From Melolontha melolontha (taxonomy: Eukaryota > Arthropoda > Insecta > Coleoptera > Scarabaeidae): a stretch of 64,000 nucleotides of DNA. Made by a program: the position numbers and the translations under genes. Positions 1 through 9,399 of the stretch are shown here, in pieces; within the stretch, counting starts at the first letter, position 1; each line of letters begins with the position of its first letter. Under the pieces are notes generated by a model, which saw only the letters and a list, made by a program, of their open reading frames with translations, was not told where the DNA came from and made no database searches. The stretch lies in assembly GCA_935421215.2 (NCBI GenBank), contig OW285237.1, positions 21,674,604 through 21,738,603 of the forward strand. The letters are read 5' to 3'.

Positions 1-370
1 GCTTTGTTACGGTTGCTTTGGCTAACTCGTCTTGACTACCGGACTTCAAAAGATGATGCACTTTTCTGTTTTGCACTTTAGGATGCCAATACCTAAATTC
101 TTTTTTAGGTCTGCCTGCATTGGTCCTCGATCCACTGGGCAATGCATCCCTTATAACATTTGAAAATTTTATATTATTTTCAAGCCAGACCCTCCATCTT
201 TTTCGTATTTTATAAACCAGTGCGCGAAGAGTTGCCTTTAAACTGCAAAGAGCATCAGATCTTAACATTGGTGAGCCTATTTTTTCCAAAACAAAACCAA
301 TGATGGCATCCGATGTCGGTTCTTCCTTCCACTTTTGGAATATACAGTTATATGAAACTTGCAAAGTCAT
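1..370 (-). CDS. Transib-like transposase, N-terminal part, partial
   Basis: Open frame of about 123 codons starting at the ATG at 370-368 and running off the left edge without a stop. The basic motif GRPKKEF is followed by a K/R-rich stretch and HHLLKSGSQDELAKATV. This aligns with GRPRKSF, a basic stretch and EDLLESRSASELITAAE in the Transib ORF near 23600-23720. An upstream segment around FQKWKEE also resembles FEEWLKH of that copy. No catalytic residues are in the visible part. The similarity is moderate, so this is a separate subfamily rather than a recent copy. Confidence 0.55.
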   Translation of the reverse strand, partial: MTLQVSYNCIFQKWKEEPTSDAIIGFVLEKIGSPMLRSDALCSLKATLRALVYKIRKRWRVWLENNIKFSNVIRDALPSGSRTNAGRPKKEFRYWHPKVQNRKVHHLLKSGSQDELAKATVTK

Positions 371-913
371 TCTGGAAAATGTTTCATTTAAAAGAAGATC
401 GCAAAATATCGCAGAAAATCTTTTGAGTTTTCAACAGAGGGAAAAAAAACTTTAAAATGTTGTGCGTTTCAAGCTGGTATTATGTGGTATCACTTTTTAA
501 AATCTCCACTAAAGTTAAAAATGTAAATTTAACTTACTTCTTAAAAATCACTTTTTCCACGAACAAATCACACACGAGCAAGGAAAGATTTTGCAATTAA
601 TTAAATGCCAATAATTGACAATTTTCTAATAAAATACATGAACAAAAAATCATGGCCTACTGATTTGCCATTTGTATGTACCACTCTATTAACTTTAACA
701 AATCGAATAGCTTTCTATAGGCAAAAAGTATGATTGAATAAGTAATGCGAATTTCAGGTGCATTTTGCGGTTCTTTCGCAGGGTAAATCCCCAAACTGAG
801 TATGAGGTTTTAGAGGGGGTATTTACGTAACAAAATAATAAATAATCTTATGCATTTTACGTATTTCAAAAATTTAATAAAGTTCCGCTAAACTTCTTAA
901 ATTTCGCACTGTG
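1..913 (-). mobile_element. Transib-like DNA transposon, 5' part (cut by window edge)
   Basis: The element runs on the minus strand and leaves the window at base 1. Its 5' end reads CACAGTG (907-913, reverse complement), the start expected of Transib inverted repeats. About 16 bases further in comes TAGCGGAAC, nearly the TAGCGGGAC found at the same place in the complete Transib at 22754-25815. The coding part (1-370) also resembles the N-terminal part of that element. The other end and its target duplication lie outside the window, so the family call rests on one terminus and partial protein similarity. Confidence 0.6.
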
Positions 914-1323
914 CGCCACCCTTATGTTATCGTCGCGGAGACGTCTAGAACATTCATTAGCGAATCGTCGCCAATCAAGAGCACCACGCTACTTGCTTTT
1001 GTAAATCGACTCATGAGTTACGTACACGTTGTATTAACAAGATTTCACGTAACCACAACAAAGTAACAAAAGTTTCAATTCGTGTTTGTGAAATTTTGCA
1101 ATTTAGTTGCATCCCGACCGTTTTATTACAATCTCTGGTTTGAGGATTTGAAAGTCGAGCCGCCATTATTGCACCACTGGTAGACGCAGCTAATAACACC
1201 CGACCTCGTCATCAGGTACGTCAATTTCCACAACTTATCGCTTTGAGATGCAGTTTTTTATGAACTTATTAGCTTCTTTTTGAACTTGTTTTTCTTTTTT
1301 AATTACTTAACACATAGTTAATA
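914..1323. other. unassigned non-coding stretch
   Basis: Lies between the Transib-like end and the hAT-type element. The sequence is somewhat less AT-rich near 930-1000. I see no convincing coding frame, repeat or RNA gene here; the short minus-strand frame at 1011-1199 has no recognisable content. Confidence 0.5.
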
Positions 1324-1352
1324 ATCATTACTAGAGACCGGACACATCGGGC

Positions 1353-1765
1353 TGTGTAATAACCTAGTTAAGAGATTTTTGTAGTTCTAGTTCAGTCAAG
1401 GCGAGGCCTTGATCTTATTTTACATTGTATTAGAAAACACGACTTCGGTCTACCTATTTAGGTAAACGCAACCATCATTGATTAAAGGTTACACGCTTGC
1501 ACATCTGTTTACACATAAACGAGGGCATTCTAATGGTATATAAGATATTCTACTAAGGAATTCAGATCAATCATAGTCAGAGAACCAGTTAGAACTCTCA
1601 TTTGACTACGATACTACTCGTTGCCATACTTGTAAATAATTGTTAAGTTTGTGATGTATTAACTCATTATACTTCGTTATACCAACTTTACCCGAGTTTT
1701 ATTCCGATGCTTATGTGCATCATCTTATCGACGTAACCATGTAGCCGCCACAGGACGCGGTTACA
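1353..1765 (+). repeat. 5' LTR of a Ty3/gypsy-like retrotransposon
   Basis: Starts TGTGTAATAAC and ends GGTTACA, the TG...CA pattern of LTR ends. A TATA box lies inside, a primer-binding-site-like sequence follows six bases later, and a gag-like ORF comes next. No 3' LTR is present: the element breaks off inside gag and joins the surrounding MITE near 2916. The exact boundary is inferred from the ends and the downstream PBS. Confidence 0.6.
1537..1544 (+). promoter_or_regulatory. TATA box of the LTR
   Basis: TATATAAG sits about 230 bp before the LTR end, with an initiator-like ATCAATCATAGTCAG following 25-35 bp downstream. This is a typical retrotransposon LTR promoter layout; transcription is inferred only. 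Confidence 0.45.
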
Positions 1766-1770
1766 TTAGA

Positions 1771-1783
1771 TGGCGATCCTGCC
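1771..1783 (+). other. primer-binding site-like sequence
   Basis: TGGCGATCCTGCC begins with TGG, complementary to a tRNA CCA end, just after the LTR. The same 13-mer occurs twice on the minus strand at 20002-20014 and 20040-20052, each preceded by ACA, which supports it as a PBS of this retrotransposon family. I cannot say which tRNA it matches. Confidence 0.5.
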
Positions 1784-1873
1784 AACCACTTAAGGCCGAA
1801 GAAATCTAAGTGGAAAGTCCGGAACGAACCGCAGAACGATTCACCGGAAATATGGCGAAAACATAAACCAAAA

Positions 1874-2104
1874 ATGGGTAATTATGCGTCGAAAGAAGAA
1901 GTAATAATAGCGGGCAACAACGCCAACGTGAAGAATGGCATAGACACGGTCGACATCCTCGGCATAGTGGCATTCGTGGGAGTCATTTGCATCTTAACCT
2001 CCTGCTGCTGCTACGGTGTGTACAAACACATAAACCGGAGGATGACGAAGGCACTCTCCGCCCAGGTCCAGATGGAGTTTCACCGAAGCCAAGAGAAGGT
2101 CTAG
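1874..2104 (+). CDS. small myristoylated/transmembrane-type ORF upstream of gag
   Basis: 76 aa, preceding gag by nine bases. It begins MGNYASK, so Gly2 could be myristoylated. Residues about 32-52 (IVAFVGVICILTSCCCYG) form a hydrophobic segment with a Cys triplet that could be palmitoylated, and a basic stretch YKHINRRMTK follows. That is the look of a small single-pass membrane protein. Small ORFs of this type occur before gag in some insect Ty3/gypsy elements, so I assign it to the retrotransposon. Its role is unknown; membrane targeting is an inference from sequence. Confidence 0.5.
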   Translation: MGNYASKEEVIIAGNNANVKNGIDTVDILGIVAFVGVICILTSCCCYGVYKHINRRMTKALSAQVQMEFHRSQEKV

Positions 2105-2113
2105 GTCACCTCC

Positions 2114-2944
2114 ATGTCCGCCCCGGATCAATTCTTTCAACTACAGAAAGAAGTCAAGGTATTTCTTAGTAATTTAAAAAAGGACAATGCTAGTATTAAG
2201 AGTGACAAGAACAGTATTAAGCGCAAGTTAGCGCAAACAGACACTTTTAGATATAGATTAGGCAACTTAAAGGACAATTTTAACAAAACAGCACATAGTT
2301 CTAGTATAATAGAATCAACCAAAATTTGTATCAAGAATATAATAGTTACATTAAATGAAGCTGTAGAAATTTTAAAAACTAGATTAAGTAGTTTAAATAT
2401 AAAATCTTGTAACATGGCTGAAAAGTTCGATTTACGCACTGCCTCGAGTTTATTACCTGTAATGAATGGTAAAGAGGAAATCACATTGCAACTAATAGAT
2501 TCAATTGAATTATACGATTCATTACTAGATGATGCGGGAAAAGAGAATTTAACGAACTATATCCTCAAAACCCGGTTATCGGCAAAAGCAAAATTAAGGC
2601 TGCGCAAATCTTATACAAGTAATGCCGCCCTAATCGCGGATCTAAAAAGTCACTTTATTGCAAAAAAATCGGTTACGGCATTAACAACGCAACTGCACAA
2701 CGTAAAGCAAGGCGCGAAGTCAATAAGAGAATACGGAGAGACAGTAGAAGAACTTCTCTCCCACTTGACCATCGCACAGGCAGGCGACGACGAAACATTA
2801 GTCGACAAGTTTCGCATCGTCAATGGGAAAATTGCGGTCAATATGTTCGCGAACGGACTTCGCGACACTAACATAAGAACGTTAATAAAGGCTCGTAACC
2901 CAAATACGCTTTCCGAAATGGCGTCATTACGACGGACGATATAA
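2114..2944 (+). CDS. Ty3/gypsy-type Gag, truncated 3'
   Basis: 276 aa. A Lys-rich coiled-coil-like N-terminal region (to about residue 100) is followed by a capsid-like segment containing LTNYILKTRLSAKAKLRL, a helical stretch with SIREYGETVEELL, and MFANGLRDTNIRTLIKARNP near the C-terminus. This is the order seen in insect gypsy Gag capsids. There is no zinc-knuckle and no pol downstream. The last ten or so residues are read from MITE sequence (from about 2916), so the natural C-terminus has been lost. It would have formed the retrotransposon particle. Confidence 0.6.
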   Translation: MSAPDQFFQLQKEVKVFLSNLKKDNASIKSDKNSIKRKLAQTDTFRYRLGNLKDNFNKTAHSSSIIESTKICIKNIIVTLNEAVEILKTRLSSLNIKSCNMAEKFDLRTASSLLPVMNGKEEITLQLIDSIELYDSLLDDAGKENLTNYILKTRLSAKAKLRLRKSYTSNAALIADLKSHFIAKKSVTALTTQLHNVKQGAKSIREYGETVEELLSHLTIAQAGDDETLVDKFRIVNGKIAVNMFANGLRDTNIRTLIKARNPNTLSEMASLRRTI

Positions 2945-3135
2945 ATAGTCTACAACATCTGTAAGTACATCACGCAGTTATTGAATAGTATTATTCATTC
3001 GGTTAATCGCACAAAAAATAAATGTGCAGTTAACCGAATGAATAGTGCTATTCAACAACTGCGTGATGTACTTACAGATGTAGACTATTTATACCGTCCG
3101 TCATACTGACGTCCATTTCAGTCCGATATGTCCGG
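2922..3135. repeat. foldback arms of the hAT MITE
   Basis: About 90 bases at 2922-3010 are repeated inverted at 3017-3130, including ATAAATAGTCTACA and TAAGTACATCACGCAGTT. Only a few bases separate the arms, so the strand can form a long hairpin. Confidence 0.8.
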
Positions 3136-3149
3136 TCTCTAATCATCAC

Positions 3150-4649
3150 GTCACTTTATTTAAGGTAAATTTTTAACGAAAAAACAAAAAAGAAACTTAT
3201 TTGTAGCTAATTCATCAAAAGTTTCCAAATTTTTAGGGCCAAAATATAATTAAAATCGGTCCATAGCTTTGTTTATTCTATATTTACCAAAATACAGCTG
3301 TAATTCAAGTTCATTGACTTACAAAAAAGTTCCTATTCATAAAAATAGTAAATGTTGATATTTTTATATTAAAACATTTATGTCCACAGATATGGTGCTA
3401 TTATTACAATATTTTTTATGGATATCAATAATAGTCTTTTCGTCAAATATATAGTCTATGACGCAATTTTACTTTAGTTACTAAAACATTAAAAATGAAT
3501 TTCATGACTATTAGCCAGCTTTTGTATATGGATATAGCAAATCCTTTTTTCTAAGGGTGAAATGATATCCTTGTGAACGACCTGCGAATTGCATAGTATT
3601 TAAAAAATTCTAAAAAATTACCCGACAAACCTATGCCGCATTAATTAATATGTGATTAAAATTAAAGCTTGATCGTTAAAAATCTTTTAAAAGTAACATT
3701 ATTATGTTTATAATAAAACAAAAACCATCATAAAATAAAAAGCTTTATGTAGCGTGTCCAATGGGATAAATACCTGGTTTTTAATTATTTATATGGAATT
3801 ATTTACATATAATTTATTTGTTTTTAAATTTGTGTGTGGTACTGACAAATACCGGTAGAACAATATAATTCGTCGATAAAGAGAATTACTGATGAATAGA
3901 GGTAGAAGTGCGTATATTTAACTCCTAGAGAGCCAGACTCGAATAAAGAAAAATCATTTTCCCGATACTACATGAATATTGGACCGCGATTTTTTGTATG
4001 AACACACATATATGACACGATACATATATGATACATATATGAGCACATATACCTTTCATCAATTTTTTTATTTGGCGCTATACACAACTAGCATTTTATA
4101 TGCTATTTTCTTTTACACTTTACATTATAATAAACTATAAACATTAAACGCGCTTGTTAAAATTCAGTGATTCTTTTATTTAACTCTTGAAGGCAACGCA
4201 TTTTACCCCTCTTCTATGAGTCAAATTTATTATACTAAAATCAGGAGTTCAAAATTTATTATGGTTTAATAATATCAACTAATTTGCGTACGTAACACAA
4301 AAGGCAGAGACGCTTCTGAGAAAATTTACATTCGAGAAATCAACAACGTACGACCTTGCGATAAGCTGGCTGGACACATCAGTGGTTTAGTACAAGCACA
4401 AAATAGGTAGAATTTTGTATTAATAAATTTTATTATAAATTTATTCTAGAAAGAGCTTCTGGAAGGCCCTCGAATAAGGTATACACTATACAAGAACCGC
4501 TCGGAAGGGATTATGGCATTCAACGAATAATCGCCGTTGTGTAATATTATATATATGTAAATAAAAACTCATATATAAATACATATTATGAAATAAATGC
4601 TCTTATTATTAGTTATAAAATTGTTATTTAGTACGCTTTGTTGTTAATA
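3150..4649. other. AT-rich non-coding stretch
   Basis: No ORF with recognisable content, no clear element ends. A small run of short ATATATGA/CACATATA repeats lies at 3990-4055. I see nothing else that can be named. Confidence 0.5.
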
Positions 4650-4713
4650 CGAGGGTGGATCAATAAATACTCGTGTTAGGAAAGAAGACGCAAGTTTTTC
4701 ACAAATTTTTTAT

Positions 4714-7129
4714 TTATTTTTCAACGTAATCACCTTTTAGTACAATACACTTTTCCCAACGTTTCTGACATTTCTTTAACCCCTCCAAAAAATACGATTT
4801 GTCAAACTCTGCAAAATACGCTTCTGTCTCGACGATAACCTCCTCGTTTGAGCTGAATTTTTTAATAATACAAAGGTATTTTTAATAATATAAAATATTA
4901 TTAAAAATCTGGTGTGAAGAACACAAATGCAGGTTCACTATTAATATTTTCTGTGAACGTGTCCGAATATATCCTATCCCCAGAGACGTAGATACGTATT
5001 TCGCTTTTCTACAAGCTCATCGGTACGCCCCTGCTGGAGAAAGGATATTTCCAGACACATTCACAGAAAAGAACCACCTCGCCCTATCACTGTAATTATC
5101 CAGACCGAGCGCAGAAGTAAATTCGGCGCTACCTGTTGTCAGACAGCCGAAGTACCTCGCATACCGTCCACATAATTAATGTGAAGTAACGACGCCCTTC
5201 CAAAAGTTAGCACAGCTAACTCTCTAGAAAACTGCATTTTGTTTGTGCCTTCACTCATATACTTCTGATACATTACACATGCGGTTAAGCCGTAGTATGA
5301 GTGAAGGCACAAACAAAATGCAGTTTTCTAGAGAGTTAGCTGTGCTAACTTTTGGAAGGGCGTCGTTACTTCACATTAATTATGTGGACGGTATGCGAGG
5401 TACTTCGGCTGTCTGACAACAGGTAGCGCCGAATTTACTTCTGCGCTCGGTCTGGATAATTAGTGATATGGCGAGGTGGTTCTTTTCTGTGAATGTGTCT
5501 GGAAATATCCTTTCTCCAGCAGGGGCGTACCGATGAGCTTGTAGAAAAGCGAAATACGTATCTACGTCTCTGGGGATAGGATATATTCGGACACGTTCAC
5601 AGAAAATATTAATAGTGAACCTGCATTTGTGTTCTTCACACCAGATTTTTAATAATATTTTATATTATTAAAAATACCTTTGTATTATACAAAACTGGTG
5701 GGGTTTACCTACTCATGTATGTTTCAATTATTCTGATACATTACACATGCGGTTAAGCCGTAGTATGAGTGAAGGCACAAACAAAATGCAGTTTTCTAGA
5801 GAGTTAGCTGTGCTAACTTTTGGAAGGGCGTCGTTACTTCACATTAATTATGTGGACGGTATGGGAAGTACTTCGGCTGTCTGACAACAGGTAGCGCCGA
5901 ATTTACTTCTGCGCTCGGTCTGGATAATTACAGTGATAGGGCGAGGTGGTTCTTTTCTGTGAATGTGTCTGGAAATATCCTTTCTCCAGCAGGGGCGTAC
6001 CGATGAGCTTGTAGAAAAGCGAAATACGTATCTACGTCTCTGGGGATAGGATATATTCGGACACGTTCACAGAAAATATTAATAGTGAACCTGCATTTGT
6101 GTTCTTCACACCAGATTTTTAATAATATTTTATATTATTAAAAATACCTTTGTATTATACAAAACTGGTGGGGTTTACCTACTCATGTATGTTTCAATTA
6201 TTCTGAATTTTTTTTCCCCCGAGCCACGTTTTCATGTTGGGGAACAGAAAGAAGTCGCAGGGAGCCAAGTCAGGCGAGTACGGTGGGTGCGGCAGCAATT
6301 CGTCGTGCAGTTCATGCAACTTTGCCGCGACAATTCTGGATGAATGTGCTGGTGCATTATCGTGGTGAAACAGCATTTTTTTCTTAGCCAAATGGGGCCG
6401 TGTCTCCTTCAATTTTATATCGAATCGGTCCAATAATTCACTGTAGTACTGCCCCGTGACCGTTCTTCCTTTCTGCAAAAAGTCCATGAGGATTATTCCG
6501 TTGGAATCACAAAAAATCGTGGCAATGACCTTTCCGGCCGATGAGACCGTCTTTGCCTTCTTCGGAGCAGATTCACCCCGAAAAATCCATTGTTTTGACT
6601 GTCGCTTGGACTCTGGCGTATAATAATGGATCCAGGTTTCATCAACGGTGACGACTCGACGCAAAAACTCCTGCGAATTTCTCTTAAAGAGGTCCAAACA
6701 CTGCTTCAACATTGACAACCGTATCCGCTTGTTGTCCACCGTAAGCAATCGCGGCACCCATCGGGCCGACACCTTTCTCACCGATAACTTATCATGTAAA
6801 AGATTAATTGCAGTTCCGTACGACACGCCTACGGCCTCTGCTACTTCGCGCACTTTCGTTCGGCGATCAGTGAGAATCATGTCGTGGACCTTTTCAACGA
6901 TTTCCTCGGTAACCACGTCAGCTGGGCGGCCTGGGCGCTCCTCATCAAAAACAGATGTACGACCACGTTTAAATTTGTTGAACCAATATCTTACGGTTGT
7001 CATAGATGGTGAAGGGTCCCCACAGACAGCATCCAACTTCGCTTTTATTTCTTCGCATGTTTTTCCATCCAAAAATAAAAAGCGAATTACGGATCGATAT
7101 TGCTCTTTTTCCATTTTATCGAGAAACAC
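4714..7129 (-). pseudogene. mariner transposase, disrupted by foldback insertion
   Basis: Cut-and-paste transposase acting on its own terminal repeats. The frame from the ATG at 7129 is open for about 308 codons. It has an N-terminal helix-turn-helix region, a WVPRLL motif in the place of the linker WVPHEL, then VTVDETW, HHDNAPAH and SPDLAPCDFF, giving the DD34D triad (34 residues between the second and third Asp). After WLGGKK it runs into the inserted foldback. The remaining C-terminus (FSSNEEVIVETEAYF to GDYVEK and stop) continues at 4865-4714. Apart from the insertion I see no frameshift or stop, so the copy was probably intact when it was hit. Confidence 0.9.
4865..6205. mobile_element. 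foldback element: one inverted and two direct copies of a 0.47-kb unit
   Basis: A left arm (about 4866-5266) is repeated inverted at about 5292-5693. The sequence from 5263 to 5730 is then repeated directly at 5731-6200 (period 468-470 bp, a few mismatches and one 2-bp indel). Flanks CTGAATTTTTT occur on both sides (about 4852-4862 and 6203-6213), consistent with an 11-bp target duplication in the mariner. No coding capacity. The long arms and long target duplication suggest a Foldback- or Mutator-type non-autonomous element; the superfamily is not proven. Confidence 0.8.
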
Positions 7130-7353
7130 GAAACACGTGTGTTACAACTGGCTGCCAAATAAAAACTAACCTATGAATCAGTCTGAAATTTATTATGATG
7201 TTGTCTGACAGATGGTAGTACACGACGGTAATGCCAGCTTCCCTCAGCAGCGCCACCTGTCTTCAAACACGGGTACTTACTGATCTTCCCTCGTATAGTG
7301 TGTGTTTAAATTACCGTTAGTATTTTTTAGAAAAACCCAGAAAGACAAATATT

Positions 7354-7641
7354 TTGCAATATATTTCGAATAATTTACTTTTCAAATTGATAACTAAATT
7401 TTTATATACAGTGTGTTCGCTTACATACTTTTATTATTTTGATTATTTTATTACATTCTCCCTCTTATTCCACGAAGATCCGACTATTTTTGTGCGACGA
7501 TTATTAAAACAATTAAATTTAAACATTGAATCGAGACATACTGTTTTTAAAAAGAATCATCAAATGCTATCTAACAAATTACAAATGTACCATGAACTGC
7601 TTCCTCCAGATTATGTAAATCACATATTGCCATTGGTTTAA
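7354..7641 (+). CDS. unidentified ORF, possible terminal exon
   Basis: Open frame ending at a stop at 7641. The second half (HEDPTIFVRRLLKQLNLNI, then HHQMLSNKL-like helix, then HELLPPDYVNHILPLV) is charged and amphipathic and looks like real protein. The first half is translated pyrimidine-rich DNA that could be an intron 3' end (acceptor near 7477). I do not recognise the protein and find no partner exon nearby. It could equally be a chance frame. Confidence 0.25.
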   Translation: MQYISNNLLFKLITKFLYTVCSLTYFYYFDYFITFSLLFHEDPTIFVRRLLKQLNLNIESRHTVFKKNHQMLSNKLQMYHELLPPDYVNHILPLV

Positions 7642-7784
7642 TAATAATATTAATAATGATAGGGACCACCATCTGGGTTCGATAGCAGTGTCATTATTGC
7701 GTTAGATTTATCGAAATAAAAGTGTGCGTTATTTAGAGTAATGCTTTCGAATTACGACTACGCGCAAATATATATATATATATA

Positions 7785-9103
7785 CAGGGTGGGGCACAGG
7801 AACCGGATGTTTTTAGAATGCATAATATTCGACCATTAGAAAAGGAAAGGGCATTTGACAGATGGGGATACCTTCCCTGACTCAAAGCATTTTACTGTCA
7901 GTTACTGTCATGGAGCCGTGGACGCTAGAACAGCGCATATTTGCATATGATTCTTTCGTTAGAAGTGGTGAATCAGTGACTACTGTTCGACGTGAATTTC
8001 GTCCGAGATTCAATATTAATCGAAATGACTCTATTCCCACGCGTAACACAATCCTACGTTGGGTTCATAATCTTCGAACACCAGGCTCAATACTCAAAAT
8101 AAAACCGCTCGGATCCCAACGTACAGTGCGCACTCCAAAGAACGTTGAAAGGGTTAGACAAGCGATACTGCGAAGCCCACGCCGCTCTGCTCGGGCTCAT
8201 TCGGCCGGACTGCGAATCAGTAATCGTACTGTAAGAAGGATTTTACATGGTGAATTACATTTGCATCCATACAAAATAGCGGTTGTGCAGGAATTGAATG
8301 AAAGGGATTACCAGCAACGAGTGAATTTTGCCCAACAAATGCTTACACTTTATGAGCAGAACGAAAACATGTTGGTGGTAATGAGTGATGAAGCCCATTT
8401 GCACCTTAATGGGGCTGTCAATAGACAAAATTGTCGGTATTGGGCTGCCGAAAATCCTCAAGAGCTGCATCAAAAACCGCTGCAGTCCTAAGGTTACAGT
8501 TTGGTGCGCAGTGGGCAGGTTTGGCGTTATCGGTCCCTATTTTTTTTTAACAAAACGATGTTACCGTTACTGTAACATCGGCGCGTTACATTAGTATGGT
8601 GAACACCTATTTTATCCCTGAATTGCAAAGAGGTTTGGATCCTCTACAATTATGGTTTCAGCAAGATGGAGCCACGGCACACACCGCCAGAGCGTGTATT
8701 GCTGTTCTTCGTACTCTGTTTCCTAATCATCTCATTTCGAGATTTGGTGATGTTTTATGGCCTCCTCGGTCTCCCGACTTGTCCACATGTGATTTCTTTC
8801 TATGGGGGTTCCTCAAGTCTCGTGTTTACGAGGGTAGACCTCGTACGTTACAAGAACTGAAGGAAGCGATAAGTCAACAAGTTAATCTAATTCCTAGAAA
8901 CCTGCTGGAAAGAGTGGAAGTCAATTTTCGTGAACGGCTACAACAATGCGTAAACGAAAACGGACATCACATGCCTGAAGTAATTTTCCGCAAATTATGA
9001 AATGCTAAATTCTTGCGTATGTAATCCTACCAATAAATTTATTTTAATGCAAAAACTGACGATTTTATTGTTATTTCAAATCCGATTGCCGTGCCCCACC
9101 CTG
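7785..9103 (+). mobile_element. DD41D Tc1/mariner-superfamily element
   Basis: Terminal repeats CAGGGTGGGGCACAGGAACC (7785) and, inverted, CAGGGTGGGGCACGGCAATC (9103), flanked by TA inside short (TA)n runs. Length 1319 bp. It encodes a transposase with 41 residues between the second and third catalytic Asp, the spacing of rosa/Visitor-type DD41D elements. Confidence 0.88.
7862..9000 (+). pseudogene. DD41D transposase with two frameshifts
   Basis: The first frame (7862-8491) holds a helix-turn-helix region (RNTILRWVHNLR, then RISNRTVRRILHGELHLHPY) and the first catalytic Asp in VVMSDEAHLHLNG. The frame then shifts near 8485 and again near 8560. The last frame (8596-9000) holds WFQQDGATAH and SPDLSTCDFFLW, with 41 residues between the two Asp residues. 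All three catalytic Asp codons survive, but the protein cannot be made as one chain. The likely start is the Met of MEPWTLEQRIF at 7910 rather than 7862. Confidence 0.85.
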
Positions 9104-9338
9104 TATATATATGTGAAGAACTTTGCACTATTAACGCTATTAATACACTACATACATACAGCACGCGAAGCGCTGGCGTTGGAGACGTATGTGATAACTA
9201 AAGTAGTACGCTTATTTCTACATATTCAATGTAACACTTATTTAACGCAACACGTCCTCATTAATTACTGCATTTTTGCATTCTAGTCCAAGTAACTGGG
9301 TTAGCATAACATTAAGTAGGTTAGTAAGTAAGTAGACA

Positions 9339-9340
<2 letters not shown>

Positions 9341-9396
<56 letters not shown>
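9341..9396. repeat. (TA)n microsatellite
   Basis: About 28 TA units directly before the hAT-like element at 9397; the same kind of run continues after its right end (11526-11570), so the element jumped into a (TA)n tract. Confidence 0.95.

Positions 9397-9399
<3 letters not shown>

Larger units (their letters stand above)
1332..3141. mobile_element. hAT-type foldback MITE containing a truncated gypsy element
   Basis: The left end TAGAGACCGGACACATCGG (1332) and the right end (reverse complement TAGAGACCGGACATATCGG) form terminal inverted repeats of the hAT kind. The 8-bp flanks are ATCATTAC (1324-1331) and ATCATCAC (3142-3149), 7 of 8 identical, as expected of a hAT target duplication. The same terminus occurs at 47521, in the large hAT. 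After about 21 bases the MITE is interrupted by an LTR and gag (1353 to about 2916) and then resumes. Confidence 0.8.
4650..7293 (-). mobile_element. mariner element (DD34D), interrupted
   Basis: Ends CGAGGGTGGATCAATAAATA (4650) and, inverted, CGAGGGAAGATCAGTAAGTA (7293) with TA on both outer sides (4648-4649, 7294-7295). Subtracting the foldback insertion (about 4865-6205) leaves about 1.3 kb, the usual mariner length. The C-terminal coding end resembles irritans-type mariners (RWEKCIVLKGDYVEK). Confidence 0.9.

Noticed and set aside
2137..2484. 115-codon minus-strand frame
   Set aside because: Antisense shadow of gag; low-complexity composition.
6648..7169. 173-codon plus-strand frame
   Set aside because: It is the antisense shadow of the mariner transposase on the minus strand.
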